This document shows positions 7,417-14,721 of a stretch of 64,000 nt of DNA, in pieces (position 1 is the first letter of the stretch; each line of letters opens with the position of its first letter). Made by a program: the position numbers and the translations under genes. This DNA is from Anaeromassilibacillus sp. An250 (GTDB lineage Bacteria; Bacillota; Clostridia; Oscillospirales; Acutalibacteraceae). The stretch spans positions 124,001-188,000 of the forward strand of contig NZ_NFJK01000003.1 in the NCBI RefSeq assembly GCF_002159845.1, in the 5' to 3' direction. The notes under the pieces were generated by a model. That model ran no database searches and was not told the origin of the DNA. It saw only the letters and a program-made list of their open reading frames with translations.

Positions 7417-8934
7417 ATGAGCAAAGAGGCAACCATTTGGATTGTCATCGCCATCTATGCCATCTTTATGGTGGTCATTGGCGTGGTAAACTCCAAAAAC
7501 AGCGGCGGAATGGCGAGTTTCACCGTCGGCGGGCGCAATGCAGGCGCGTGGATTTCCGCGCTGTCCTACGGAACGGCGTATTTTTCCGCCGTTATGTTTA
7601 TCGGGTATTCCGGAGGCTCCGGCTGGAGCTACGGGTTATATGCCACACTGGTGGGAATCGGAAATGCGGTGTTTGGTTCCCTCTTGGCGTGGATGGTGTT
7701 GGCAGGGCGCACCCGAGAGGTCACGCGGCGTCTCAAAATCAAATCCATGCCCCAGCTCTTTGAAATGCGGTATCAGAGCAACGGCATGAAGATTTTCTCT
7801 TGCATTGTGATCTTCATTTTCCTGCTGCCCTATTCGGCGTCCGTCTATAAGGGCCTAACCAGCGTATGCTCCATTTTGCTGAACATCGACGAACGGGTCT
7901 GCATGATTATGATCGCGGTGGCATCCGCGGTGGTGTTGGTGCTGGGCGGCTATATGGCCACCTTGAAGGCCGATTTTGTGCAGGGCATTGTGATGATGTT
8001 CGGCGTGGCTGCACTGGTGGTGATGGTTGTCATTTGTCCGCAGGTGGGCGGCCTTACAGAAGGCGTCCGGCGTATGAGCGATTATATGAAGGAAAGCGGC
8101 ATGTCGCCGATGTCGTCGCAGACGGCCTTGTCCCTTGTGGCGACGATTCTCATGACCAGCTTCGGCACCTGGGGATTGCCGCAGATGGTTCATAAGTATT
8201 ACGGCATCCGGGATGACCGGGAGGTCAAGCGCGGCACGGTGATTTCCACCTTCTTTGCTTTGCTGGTGGCGGGCGGCGGCTATTTTATTGGGTCCTTTTC
8301 CCACCTCTTCTTCGGCGATACCCTGCCGGAGGGTGGCAAGGATTACATCATCCCCAATATGCTGAACATGGCGGGGCTGTCCAATATCCTGATCGGCATT
8401 GTGCTGGTCCTCTTAATCTCAGCTTCGGTTTCGACGCTCTCCAGCATTACGCTGACGGCCTGCTCCACGGTCGCCATGGATTTGGTGAAAGGGAAGATCA
8501 AGCCAAAGATGAGCGATTCGCATGCTGCAATGTTCACGCGCATACTTTGCCTGATATTTGTCATCGGTTCCTATGTGGTTGCGAATTATCCCACGCCGAT
8601 TTTGGAAATGATGTCCTATTCCTGGGGAATCATCTCCGGCGCATTCCTGGCGCCGTATGCCATCGCCCTGTATTGGAAGGGCATCAACCGCGCGGGCGCA
8701 TGGGCAGGCATGTTGGGCGGTTTCCTGACGGCCTTTGTCCCGGTGGCGATCTCCGGCTTTACCACGCCGGACGGCCCGATCTATGCGTGTTTGGCCATGA
8801 TTCTTTCGCCCATCCTCTGCGTCGTGGTGAGTAAAATCGCTTCCAAGATGGGGTGGAAGAGCGGCGAGCGGAATGACTTTTTCTATACCGGTACGGCGGA
8901 AGAATGGCGTGCCGCACATGGATATGTAAAATAA
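7417..8934 (+). CDS. sodium:solute symporter (SSS family)
   Basis: A 505-residue integral membrane protein with about 13 hydrophobic segments, typical of the SSS/SLC5 fold (usual length 480-530). Features include FTVGGRNAGAWISALSYGTAYFS near the N-terminus, the conserved region around RRLKIKSMPQLFEMRY, and the late SASVSTLSSITLTACSTVAMDL block that carries the second sodium-site serines and threonines. It uses the sodium gradient to import a solute; the substrate (sugar, amino acid, carboxylate) cannot be told. AGGGGGA precedes the ATG. It appears to be a single-gene unit with its own terminator. Confidence 0.88.
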   Translation: MSKEATIWIVIAIYAIFMVVIGVVNSKNSGGMASFTVGGRNAGAWISALSYGTAYFSAVMFIGYSGGSGWSYGLYATLVGIGNAVFGSLLAWMVLAGRTREVTRRLKIKSMPQLFEMRYQSNGMKIFSCIVIFIFLLPYSASVYKGLTSVCSILLNIDERVCMIMIAVASAVVLVLGGYMATLKADFVQGIVMMFGVAALVVMVVICPQVGGLTEGVRRMSDYMKESGMSPMSSQTALSLVATILMTSFGTWGLPQMVHKYYGIRDDREVKRGTVISTFFALLVAGGGYFIGSFSHLFFGDTLPEGGKDYIIPNMLNMAGLSNILIGIVLVLLISASVSTLSSITLTACSTVAMDLVKGKIKPKMSDSHAAMFTRILCLIFVIGSYVVANYPTPILEMMSYSWGIISGAFLAPYAIALYWKGINRAGAWAGMLGGFLTAFVPVAISGFTTPDGPIYACLAMILSPILCVVVSKIASKMGWKSGERNDFFYTGTAEEWRAAHGYVK

Positions 8935-8954
8935 AATTTGCATGAGCGGATCTG

Positions 8955-8987
8955 ACCGCGCTCCATTTTCTTGGGGCGCGGTTTTTT
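8955..8987 (+). terminator. terminator after the symporter gene
   Basis: ACCGCGCTCC pairs with GGGGCGCGGT (one mismatch) and is followed by TTTTTT. Confidence 0.8.
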
Positions 8988-9049
8988 CATGCATAGACCT
9001 TGGAAATATTGGATATATTGTGGAATAGAATCCCTGGGGAAAGGACGCC

Positions 9050-9078
9050 TTGCAATATGGATAAAAATGGTATATAAT
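9050..9078 (+). promoter_or_regulatory. gpmA promoter
   Basis: TTGCAA (9050-9055) and TATAAT (9073-9078) are separated by 17 bp. A 16-bp palindrome lies immediately downstream. Confidence 0.8.
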
Positions 9079-9091
9079 AGAAATCAACATA

Positions 9092-9107
9092 GTTAGCATA
9101 TGCTAAC
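9092..9107. promoter_or_regulatory. 16-bp palindrome, putative operator
   Basis: GTTAGCATATGCTAAC is a perfect palindrome starting 14 bp after the gpmA -10 box, where a repressor would block transcription. The same half-sites with a different 4-bp centre occur at 32087-32102 after another promoter. Confidence 0.6.
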
Positions 9108-9128
9108 GAAAATAAAGGAGTGATCGAA

Positions 9129-9887
9129 TTGAGCGAAAATAGAAAACTGGTTTTGATCCGCCATGGCGAGAGCGAGTGGAACAAATTGAATTTGTTTACC
9201 GGCTGGACAGACGTCGGCCTTTCCGAAACCGGCCGGCAGGAGGCGGAACAGGCGGGAAAGACCCTCAAAGAAGCCGGATACGATTTTGATATTTGTTATA
9301 CCTCCTATTTAAAGCGTGCCATCCATACACTGAATCTCACCCTGGAGCAGATGGACCGCGAGTGGTTGCCGGTGGTCAAGAGCTGGAAGCTCAACGAGCG
9401 CCATTATGGGGCGTTGCAAGGATTGAACAAATCTGAGACGGCGCAGAAATACGGGGAGGACCAGGTGAAAATCTGGCGCCGCTCCTTCGACATCCAGCCG
9501 CCCGCCTTGAAGGAGAGCGACGAGCGCAACCCGCGCGGCCACGCGCAGTACCGCAAAGTCGACCCGCGTCAGCTCCCCCTGACCGAGAGCCTGAAGGACA
9601 CCATCGCGCGTGTGATCCCCTATTTTGAGCAGGAGATTCGTCCCCGCATCGAAGCGGGCGAACGCGTGGTGATTGCCGCGCATGGGAATTCCCTGCGCGC
9701 GCTGGTCAAATATTTTGAGAACCTCTCCGAGGAAGAGATCGTCGGCGTAAACATCCCGACCGCCGTACCGCTCGTCTATGAATTTGCACCGGATTTTACC
9801 GTTGTGCACAAAGAGTACCTCGGCGACCCGGCGGTCATCGCCGCCAAAATGAAGAGCGTGGCAAACCAGGGGAAGGCCGGCAAGTAA
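9129..9887 (+). CDS. gpmA: 2,3-bisphosphoglycerate-dependent phosphoglycerate mutase
   Basis: A 252-residue glycolytic enzyme that interconverts 3- and 2-phosphoglycerate. The catalytic histidine is in [12 protein letters not shown]. The family blocks [41 protein letters not shown] and [16 protein letters not shown] (second histidine) are all present. Length matches the family (about 250). The start is taken as TTG at 9129, with AAAGGAG ending 8 bp before it; the in-frame GTG at 9120 would overlap the ribosome site. It is a one-gene unit with promoter, palindrome and terminator. Confidence 0.95.
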   Translation: MSENRKLVLIRHGESEWNKLNLFTGWTDVGLSETGRQEAEQAGKTLKEAGYDFDICYTSYLKRAIHTLNLTLEQMDREWLPVVKSWKLNERHYGALQGLNKSETAQKYGEDQVKIWRRSFDIQPPALKESDERNPRGHAQYRKVDPRQLPLTESLKDTIARVIPYFEQEIRPRIEAGERVVIAAHGNSLRALVKYFENLSEEEIVGVNIPTAVPLVYEFAPDFTVVHKEYLGDPAVIAAKMKSVANQGKAGK

Positions 9888-9919
9888 ATCGACAAGAACA
9901 TTTGCATTTCGATCCCTTT

Positions 9920-9969
9920 GGCCCTGCCGTGAACGGAAACCCGCACACGGCAGGGCCGCTTTTGCTTTT
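9920..9969 (+). terminator. gpmA terminator
   Basis: GGCCCTGCCGTG pairs perfectly with CACGGCAGGGCC, followed by GCTTTTGCTTTT. Confidence 0.9.
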
Positions 9970-10020
9970 CAAACCTGCAACCTGCACAGTTTTTGCCCGC
10001 CGGATTCCTGGATTCTTTTA

Positions 10021-10049
10021 TTGTCATTCCTGGGGAAAAATAGTATAAT
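10021..10049 (+). promoter_or_regulatory. promoter of the ligase-racemase-amidotransferase operon
   Basis: TTGTCA (10021-10026) and TATAAT (10044-10049) are 17 bp apart. The transcript would begin near 10056 and carry a leader of about 120 nt. Confidence 0.8.
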
Positions 10050-10070
10050 ATACAAATATTGGCGGGGCCC

Positions 10071-10140
10071 GTATGGGAGCGGAGCCCGCGGCCATACTGT
10101 AAGAATGGAGACATTCCGGCCCGTGCGGACATGGGCTTTT
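10071..10140 (+). ncRNA. structured 5' leader, possible attenuator
   Basis: Three successive stems can form. GTATGG (10071-10076) pairs with CCATAC (10092-10097). GAATG-GAGA-CATTC spans 10103-10116. GCCCGTG-CGGA-CATGGGC spans 10119-10136 and is followed by TTTT, so the last stem is terminator-like. It lies between the promoter and the first gene of the operon. I do not recognise a known riboswitch consensus. Confidence 0.45.
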
Positions 10141-10175
10141 GATAATAAACGACATCGAAGAAAAGAGGATGTTTG

Positions 10176-11402
10176 ATGGGCCAGTTGGATTTTCTGCCGG
10201 TGTTGCTCGGCAGCGACGTAAATGTATACGGCATGGCGCGGTCGTTCCACGAGGCGTACGGCGTCAAAAGCATTGCCGTGGGGAAGGGGCGCTTAAACGC
10301 GACCTCCAATAGCGCGATTGTCACCGTGGAGTGCGTGGAACCCAATTTGGAGGACGACGCGGTCTTCTGCAAGACGTTGATCGACTTCGCGGGGCGCTAC
10401 CCAAACAAGACGCTCTTGTTGGTGCCCTGTGGCGACAATTATATCAAGCTGTTGGTGCGCAACCAGGACAAGCTGCGCCCCTATTACCGCTTTGAGTGCA
10501 TCGACGAGCCGCTTTTGATGCGGTTGAGCATCAAAGAGAGCTTCTACCAGGTCTGTGAGGAGCATGGATTTGCATTCCCCAAAACGACGACCTGTTCTTA
10601 CGAGAATTATAAGGGTGTGGAACTCCCCTTTGATTTCCCTGTGATTATCAAGCCGAGCAATTCGGTGGCGTATTGGAACTGCCATTTCCAGTATAAGAAA
10701 AAGGTCTTTGTGGCGAATAACCGCCAGGAATTCGAAGCTATTCTGGACGCCATCTATGGTTCCTCCTACAAAGATCACCTGATTTTGCAGGAGTACATCC
10801 CCGGTGACGACAGCAACATGCGCGTGATGAATTGCTATTGCGGGCGGGATAAAAAGGTGAAGCTGATTGCCCTGGGCCACGCGCTGTTGGAAGAGCATTC
10901 TCCCGAGGGGATCGGCAGCTATGCGGCGATCATCAGCTCGCACGACGATGCGCTTTCCGAGCAGATGCGCAATTTCCTGGAGGGCATCGGCTATGTCGGA
11001 TTTGCCAATTTTGATATGAAGTTCGACCCGCGCGACGGGCGCTATAAGCTCTTTGAGATGAACCTGCGGCAGGGAAGAAGCAGCTTCTATGTGACTGCCG
11101 CCGGATATAATATGGCCAAATGGCTGGTGGAGGACGTTTTGGAGCACAAGGACCTCCCGTTGACCATTGCCACCAATGAGGTGCTTTGGAGCATCATTCC
11201 AAAGGACGTTATTTTCAAATATGTGCGCGATGAAGCGCTCAAAGAGAAAGCGCGTGCGCTCATCAAGGCGGGAAAATACTGCCAATCCATGCAGTATAAG
11301 CCGGACCGCAACTTCAAACATGAACTGGCCTTCTTCCTCAACCAGATGAACTATCGGAAGAAATATAAGAAATGCTTTGGCAATAAGGGGCTGCACGAAT
11401 GA
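10176..11402 (+). CDS. ATP-grasp ligase, probable D-aspartate ligase for peptidoglycan
   Basis: A 408-residue cytosolic ATP-grasp enzyme. The N-terminal pre-ATP-grasp domain opens LPVLLGSDVNVYGMARSFHE. The ATP-binding part has FPVIIKPSNSVAYW, LILQEYIPGDDSNMRV and a metal site near FANFDMKFDPRDGRYKLFEMNLRQGRS. Length and layout resemble the Enterococcus faecium D-aspartate ligase Aslfm, which adds D-Asp to the lysine side chain of the peptidoglycan precursor. The next two genes, a racemase and an asparagine synthase, supply and amidate D-Asp in that model. The ATG at 10176 has AGAGG 7 bp upstream. Its stop overlaps the next start. The substrate is inferred from context and remains unproven. 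Confidence 0.75.
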   Translation: MGQLDFLPVLLGSDVNVYGMARSFHEAYGVKSIAVGKGRLNATSNSAIVTVECVEPNLEDDAVFCKTLIDFAGRYPNKTLLLVPCGDNYIKLLVRNQDKLRPYYRFECIDEPLLMRLSIKESFYQVCEEHGFAFPKTTTCSYENYKGVELPFDFPVIIKPSNSVAYWNCHFQYKKKVFVANNRQEFEAILDAIYGSSYKDHLILQEYIPGDDSNMRVMNCYCGRDKKVKLIALGHALLEEHSPEGIGSYAAIISSHDDALSEQMRNFLEGIGYVGFANFDMKFDPRDGRYKLFEMNLRQGRSSFYVTAAGYNMAKWLVEDVLEHKDLPLTIATNEVLWSIIPKDVIFKYVRDEALKEKARALIKAGKYCQSMQYKPDRNFKHELAFFLNQMNYRKKYKKCFGNKGLHE

Positions 11403-12121
11403 AGACGTTGGGTGTCATCGGGGGACTGGGGCCAATGGCCACCGCCTATTTCCTGCGCCGCATCGTGGAGATGACGGATGCGCGGACCGACCAGGAGCAT
11501 CTGGATGTGATCGTACTGAACCGTCCCTCGATTCCAGACCGGACGGCATATATTTTGGACCGCACAAAGCCGTCGCCCTTGCCGCCGATTGTCGATGCGG
11601 CCAAAACGCTGGAACAGCTGGGGGCCTGCTGCATCGCCATTCCCTGCATCACCTCCCATGCGCTGTTTTCTGAGTTTTCCGCAGCTGTGGGAATCCCCTT
11701 TATCCATATTTTGCGTGAGACCGCCACCCACCTGAAGGAGAACGGCGTGGCAGCGGCGGGCATCCTAGCCACCACCGGGACGGTACGCGCGTCTTTGTTT
11801 CAGGATGCGCTGGCGGAGCAGGGGATCCGCTGCATTTTGCCGGATGAAGCGAATCAGCAACGCGTCATGAGTCTGATCTACGACGATTACAAGGCCGGGC
11901 GGCCACTGGAATGGGAAAAGTTCCAGCTTGCGTCCGATTTTGTGCGAAGGCAGGGCGCGGAGTGCATTGTCCTGGGGTGTACGGAGCTTTCGCTTATCAA
12001 GCGGGACCGTCCCGTGGGCCCCGGCGTGTTGGATGCCTTGGATGTATTGGCGCGGGCGAGCATCAAGCGATGCGGGAAACCCCTGCGTCCGGCTTACGAA
12101 CAGTTGATTACGAGAGCATAG
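11399..12121 (+). CDS. aspartate/glutamate racemase family protein
   Basis: A 240-residue cofactor-independent racemase. MKTLGVIGGLGPMAT is the family N-terminus. The two catalytic cysteines are visible: Cys83 in IPCITSHALF and Cys194 in VLGCTELSL. The first motif more often reads CNTAH. The ATGA overlap with the upstream ligase gene implies translational coupling. In context it most likely makes D-aspartate from L-aspartate for the ligase. D-glutamate formation is possible, but MurI proteins have a different N-terminal motif. Confidence 0.85.
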   Translation: MKTLGVIGGLGPMATAYFLRRIVEMTDARTDQEHLDVIVLNRPSIPDRTAYILDRTKPSPLPPIVDAAKTLEQLGACCIAIPCITSHALFSEFSAAVGIPFIHILRETATHLKENGVAAAGILATTGTVRASLFQDALAEQGIRCILPDEANQQRVMSLIYDDYKAGRPLEWEKFQLASDFVRRQGAECIVLGCTELSLIKRDRPVGPGVLDALDVLARASIKRCGKPLRPAYEQLITRA

Positions 12122-12177
12122 GGGCGGCTTGGACGTCTGCCCTTGACAATTGATGCATAGAAAAGGAGGTTATGCCC

Positions 12178-14037
12178 ATGTGCGGCTTCGTTGGATTTTT
12201 TACAAACGGTTACGGCGGGGATCGAAATGCGGTCATCAAGGCGATGGCAGACCGCATTATACACCGCGGGCCGGATCAGGACGACTACTATGTGGATGAC
12301 GATATGGCGTTTGGATTCCGCCGGTTGAGCATCATCGACCTGGAGGGCGGTTCCCAGCCGATTTTGAACGAGGACGGGACGAAGGTCCTGGTGTTCAACG
12401 GCGAGATCTACAATTTCCAGGAATTGCGCAAAGACTTGCTGGCCAAGGGGCATGTGTTTAAGACCTCCACGGATTCGGAGGTGCTGCTGCACGGGTATGA
12501 GGAATACGGCGCGGAGCTGCTGCAAAAGCTGCGCGGCATGTATGCCTTTGTGATCTGGGACAGCCGGGCAAAGAAGCTCTTCGGCGCGCGGGACATCTTT
12601 GGCATTAAGCCGTTTTACTACTACCAAAAGGATGGGGACTTCCTGTTTGGGTCGGAGGTCAAAAGCTTTTTGGAGCACCCAGCCTTCCATCCGGAACTCA
12701 ACGAGGAGCGGCTTCCCGAATACATGTGTTATTCGTATATTCCGGATGAAGAGACCATGTTCCGCAACGTGTATAAGTTGTTGGGCGGGCATTATTTTGA
12801 GTACCAGAACGGCAAGCTCAGCATCCACAAATATTATGACATTCAATATCACATCGACGAATCCAAATCTCTGGAGGACTGGGAGGCGCGTATCACCGAG
12901 GAATTCACCAAGAGCGTGGAGGCCCACCAGATCAGCGATGTAGAGGTCGGCTGTTTCTTGTCCAGCGGCGTGGATTCCAGCTATGTCGTGCGCGAGGTTT
13001 CCAAGGTTGCGAAGGATGTAAAGACGTTTTCCGTTGGTTACGAGGAGGAAAAGTACAGCGAGCTGCCGTATGCGCAGGATTTTTCCAAGACCATCGGCGT
13101 GCAGAACATCAGCAATAAGGTGAGCGCGGACGAGTTTTTTGAGGCGAATCAAGCGATTCAGTATTATATGGACGAACCCTTGCCGAATCCGTCCGAAGTG
13201 CCGCTCTTCTTCTTGGCGCAGAACGCCCGGAAGTATGTGAAGGTGGTTCTCTCCGGCGAAGGGGCGGACGAGCTCTTTGGCGGGTACCCGATGTACCTGG
13301 CGGGGATGCATTTTGAGAAGTATCGGAAAATCCCGCGCGGATTACGCCGGGCGGCGGCGTCCATTGCGAAAAAGATGCCGAACTTTAAGGGCAAGAACTT
13401 CATTGTGCGCGGTAGCATGGAGCCGTACCAGCGGTTTATGCGCAGCAATTTTGTGTTTACGTATGGGGACGTGAACCGCTATCTGAAAAAGGATTACCAT
13501 CAGAAGGACCCGGTGGACTATGCAAAGCCCTATTTTGACAAGGTCAAGGATTTAGATGAGCCGACGCAATTGCAGTATGTGGACATCCACACATGGATGC
13601 TGTTCGACATTTTGCAAAAGGCAGACCGCATGAGTATGGCAAATTCCCTGGAACTGCGCGTACCGTTCCTGGATAAGAAGATGTTGGAGCTGGCGATGCA
13701 GATTCCCTCCCGCTACCGTGTGCATGGCGATGTGACAAAGGTGGCCCTACGCGGTGCAGCGCTCAAACAGCTGCCGGAGCGCACAGCCAATAAAAAGAAG
13801 CTGGGATTCCCGGTTCCGCTAAACGATTGGCTGCGCCAGGATAAGTATTACAACATGGTTAAAGAAAAGTTTGAAGGGTCTGTTGCGGCGCAATTCTTCA
13901 ATCAGCAGGCGATCATGAAATTATTGGATGATCACAAGGCGGGAAAAGCGGCCAATATGCAGCGCATTTGGTCCGTCTATTCGTTTATCCTGTGGTATGA
14001 GCAGTTTTTTGTGTTGGCGGTGAAGAAATCCGCGTAA
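12178..14037 (+). CDS. asnB: asparagine synthase (glutamine-hydrolysing)
   Basis: A 619-residue two-domain enzyme. The start is set at ATG 12178, which gives Met-Cys-Gly; Cys2 becomes the N-terminal nucleophile of the class II glutaminase. An in-frame ATG at 12172 would bury it. AAGGAGG ends 8 bp upstream. The glutaminase domain (about 2-200) shows RIIHRGPDQDD and VFNGEIYN. The synthase domain has the PP-loop LSSGVDSSYV, then SGEGADELFGGYP. It could make asparagine, but as third gene after a ligase and racemase it may amidate the cross-bridge D-Asp, as AsnH-type enzymes do. It is followed by a terminator. Confidence 0.9.
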   Translation: MCGFVGFFTNGYGGDRNAVIKAMADRIIHRGPDQDDYYVDDDMAFGFRRLSIIDLEGGSQPILNEDGTKVLVFNGEIYNFQELRKDLLAKGHVFKTSTDSEVLLHGYEEYGAELLQKLRGMYAFVIWDSRAKKLFGARDIFGIKPFYYYQKDGDFLFGSEVKSFLEHPAFHPELNEERLPEYMCYSYIPDEETMFRNVYKLLGGHYFEYQNGKLSIHKYYDIQYHIDESKSLEDWEARITEEFTKSVEAHQISDVEVGCFLSSGVDSSYVVREVSKVAKDVKTFSVGYEEEKYSELPYAQDFSKTIGVQNISNKVSADEFFEANQAIQYYMDEPLPNPSEVPLFFLAQNARKYVKVVLSGEGADELFGGYPMYLAGMHFEKYRKIPRGLRRAAASIAKKMPNFKGKNFIVRGSMEPYQRFMRSNFVFTYGDVNRYLKKDYHQKDPVDYAKPYFDKVKDLDEPTQLQYVDIHTWMLFDILQKADRMSMANSLELRVPFLDKKMLELAMQIPSRYRVHGDVTKVALRGAALKQLPERTANKKKLGFPVPLNDWLRQDKYYNMVKEKFEGSVAAQFFNQQAIMKLLDDHKAGKAANMQRIWSVYSFILWYEQFFVLAVKKSA

Positions 14038-14060
14038 TAATCGTCAGAAATGATGGTGAG

Positions 14061-14107
14061 GTCTAAGGGCTTAGGAATTGTTTGATTCTCCTAGGTCCTT
14101 TTTGTTT
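14061..14107 (+). terminator. operon terminator after asnB
   Basis: TAAGGGCTTAGGAAT and ATTCTCCTAGGTCCTTT form an imperfect stem followed by a T-rich tract. Confidence 0.7.
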
Positions 14108-14156
14108 TGTAAAGATTTATGGGGCAGAGAGAAAAGCAATTGGCTGTTACGAAAGA

Positions 14157-14194
14157 AAATCTCCCATCCTGGGTTTTGCCAGGGTGGGAGATTT
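14157..14194. terminator. isolated terminator-like hairpin
   Basis: AAATCTCCCATCCTGG pairs with CCAGGGTGGGAGATTT with one mismatch around a 6-nt loop. No gene ends directly at it. It may be a leftover of a lost gene. Confidence 0.6.
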
Positions 14195-14249
14195 GTGATT
14201 TGCAGGGAAAAGGTCTTCTCCTGCTTATTTTGCTTTGTGGATATGCTTA

Positions 14250-14300
14250 AGCCAATCGTCACAGCACAATGCTTGACTGGACGCACAGCGTCTTCCGCGG
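14250..14300 (-). pseudogene. relic resembling the 3' end of the GH2 gene
   Basis: The stretch at 14255-14276 matches about 20 of 22 bases of the last codons of the glycosidase gene at 14727-14748. In both, the minus strand encodes VKHCAVTI. Next to it is GGACGCACAGCGTC, close to GGACGCATAGCGTC beside the intact gene end. This looks like the remains of a second copy of that gene end. Confidence 0.45.
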
Positions 14301-14445
14301 GCACACAGTGCCTTTCGCGCCTACGGCGGGCACACAGTGCCTCTCGCGCCTACGGCGGGCACACAGTGCCTCTCGCGCCTACGGCGGGCACACAGTGCCT
14401 CTCGCGCCTACGGCGGGCACACAGTGCCTCTCGCGCCTACGGCGT
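14301..14445. repeat. 29-bp tandem repeat, five copies
   Basis: Five head-to-tail copies of a 29-bp unit begin GCACACAGTGCC and end GCGCCTACGGCGG. Copies 2-4 are identical; copy 1 differs by one base and copy 5 by its last base. The junction plus unit holds a small dyad, GGCAC-ACA-GTGCC, so the array can form a row of short hairpins. There are no spacers. Copies this uniform suggest recent expansion. Confidence 0.9.
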
Positions 14446-14583
14446 CCCCTAAGGAAGCAAACTGCGAAGGGTTTGTTTTCCGCTCCATATGGGAAGGCCC
14501 TACAGAAGCAAGAAAAACCACCTAAAGACCGGAAGCCATCCTTCCGCATCAGCTGTGAAAAAGAAAAGCATTGAATGATAGAA

Positions 14584-14623
14584 AAGGCCCCAACCCTGGG
14601 AACTCTCCCGGGGTTGGGGCCTT
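14584..14623 (-). terminator. terminator of the GH2 gene
   Basis: AAGGCCCCAACCC pairs with GGGTTGGGGCCTT. On the minus strand the stem is followed by TTTTCTAT, about 100 bp after the glycosidase stop codon. Confidence 0.85.
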
Positions 14624-14633
14624 GTTGCTTAGA

Positions 14634-14661
14634 GGGAAGCTGCCTTCCCTTTTTATTTTTT
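14634..14661 (+). terminator. plus-strand terminator-like hairpin
   Basis: GGGAAG (14634-14639) pairs with CTTCCC (14644-14649), followed by TTTTTATTTTTT. It would stop transcription running into the glycosidase gene from the left. Confidence 0.6.
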
Positions 14662-14721
14662 ATTTCCGATTAGCCAATGGCTACCGTGCAATGGACGCAT
14701 AGCGTCCGTCTACGAAAGCAT

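Noticed and set aside
14301-14445. Possible CRISPR array from five 29-bp repeats
   Set aside because: The repeats are directly adjacent without spacers, and no cas gene is in the window.
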